In this document: positions 21,862 to 22,089 of the stretch, piece by piece
Layout of the letters: each line of letters starts with the position of its first letter
Numbering within the stretch: position 1 is the stretch's first letter
NCBI GenBank assembly: GCA_964411875.1
Contig: CAYPMT010000025.1
Span: 1 to 22,089, forward strand
Direction of reading: 5' to 3'
DNA: 22,089 nt
Source of the DNA: Aliikangiella sp964411875
GTDB lineage: Bacteria > Pseudomonadota > Gammaproteobacteria > Enterobacterales > Kangiellaceae
The notes under the pieces: generated by a model
What the model was told of the DNA's origin: nothing
Database searches by the model: none
What the model saw: only the letters and a program-made list of their open reading frames with translations
Program-made: the position numbers and the translations under genes

Positions 21862-22089
21862 TTACTTTTTCATCGTAAAGGTAAATTGATAAGGTACACC
21901 ATGAACTTCCTCTGGCTTACCATCAACCACTCTTGGTTTAAATTTAAACTTTTTTGCTGTATCAAGTGAAACTTTATCAAAAATTCCTGCTGGCTCTGAC
22001 TCAACCACAACCGGGTCCTTAACAGTACCCGCTTTAGTAATTGTAAACTCAACAATTGCATAACCCTCAATACCACGCTGCTGTGCTCG
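21862..22089 (-). CDS. tonB: Energy transducer TonB, C-terminal domain (5' part missing)
   Basis: The minus strand from 22089 encodes 75 residues to a TAA at 21862-21864. They hold the TonB C-terminal signature: GIEGYAIVEFTITKAGTVKD, VVVESEPAGIFDKVSL and KKFKFKPRVVDGKP. This domain crosses the periplasm and grips the TonB box of outer-membrane receptors to drive uptake of iron complexes or B12. The stop lies 13 bases before the TPR gene ATG, so the two are cotranscribed. The N-terminal membrane anchor, the Pro-rich linker and probably exbB/exbD lie beyond the right edge. Confidence 0.92.
   Translation of the reverse strand, partial: RAQQRGIEGYAIVEFTITKAGTVKDPVVVESEPAGIFDKVSLDTAKKFKFKPRVVDGKPEEVHGVPYQFTFTMKK

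Noticed and set aside
21870..22076. A 68-residue minus-strand open frame
   Set aside because: It is out of frame with the clear TonB C-terminal coding sequence in the same DNA and has a low-complexity Leu/Gln/Ser composition.

Overview
The window is a stretch of mostly housekeeping chromosome from a gammaproteobacterium. This is suggested by the SlmA division regulator, the ubiE-ubiJ-ubiB / tatABC cluster, the coaBC-algC-slmA string beside a divergent radC, the folP-glmM pair, and a tpiA-secG-tRNA-Leu(GAG) unit. The DNA is AT-rich by eye and densely packed. Several genes start with TTG or GTG behind good Shine-Dalgarno sequences (algC, glmM, hinT, folP). I cannot name a genus. No mobile element, CRISPR array or integrase is visible, and codon use looks even.

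Layout, left to right. (1) Minus strand, 1-1430: the 3'-truncated tRNA-Leu(GAG), secG with a long charged C-terminal tail, and tpiA behind its own promoter. (2) Minus strand, 1505-3592: a membrane GGDEF-EAL c-di-GMP enzyme with a 334-base AT-rich leader. (3) radC (minus) and coaBC (plus) diverge from a 324-base spacer. The plus-strand unit is coaBC, a long membrane-anchored algC-type phosphomannomutase, and slmA. dut and argB, which often lie in this string, are absent. (4) Minus strand, 16890 down to 9302: ubiE-ubiJ-ubiB, hinT, tatA-tatB-tatC, an ElyC/YdcF-like gene, then pyrE with its own promoter and a secreted DUF4124 coiled-coil protein. (5) Plus strand, 17047-19716: folP, glmM and a two-CBS-domain protein. 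(6) Minus strand at the right edge: the C-terminal end of tonB, a periplasmic TPR protein, and phoB without phoR.

The genes cover ubiquinone synthesis, Tat export, CoA, folate and pyrimidine synthesis, cell-wall precursor supply (glmM), nucleoid occlusion (slmA), Sec export, and envelope or iron transport (TonB-TPR). The folP-glmM and tpiA-secG-tRNA pieces, usually one neighbourhood, sit at opposite ends and point outward, which suggests an ancestral rearrangement.

I do not see an exotic new system. The most interesting signal is inside algC. Its 836-residue product has two membrane segments and a periplasmic domain ahead of the catalytic part. At the domain junction there is an in-frame GTG preceded at ideal spacing by GGGAGG. 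The gene may therefore make two products, a membrane-anchored enzyme and a soluble enzyme of the classical length.
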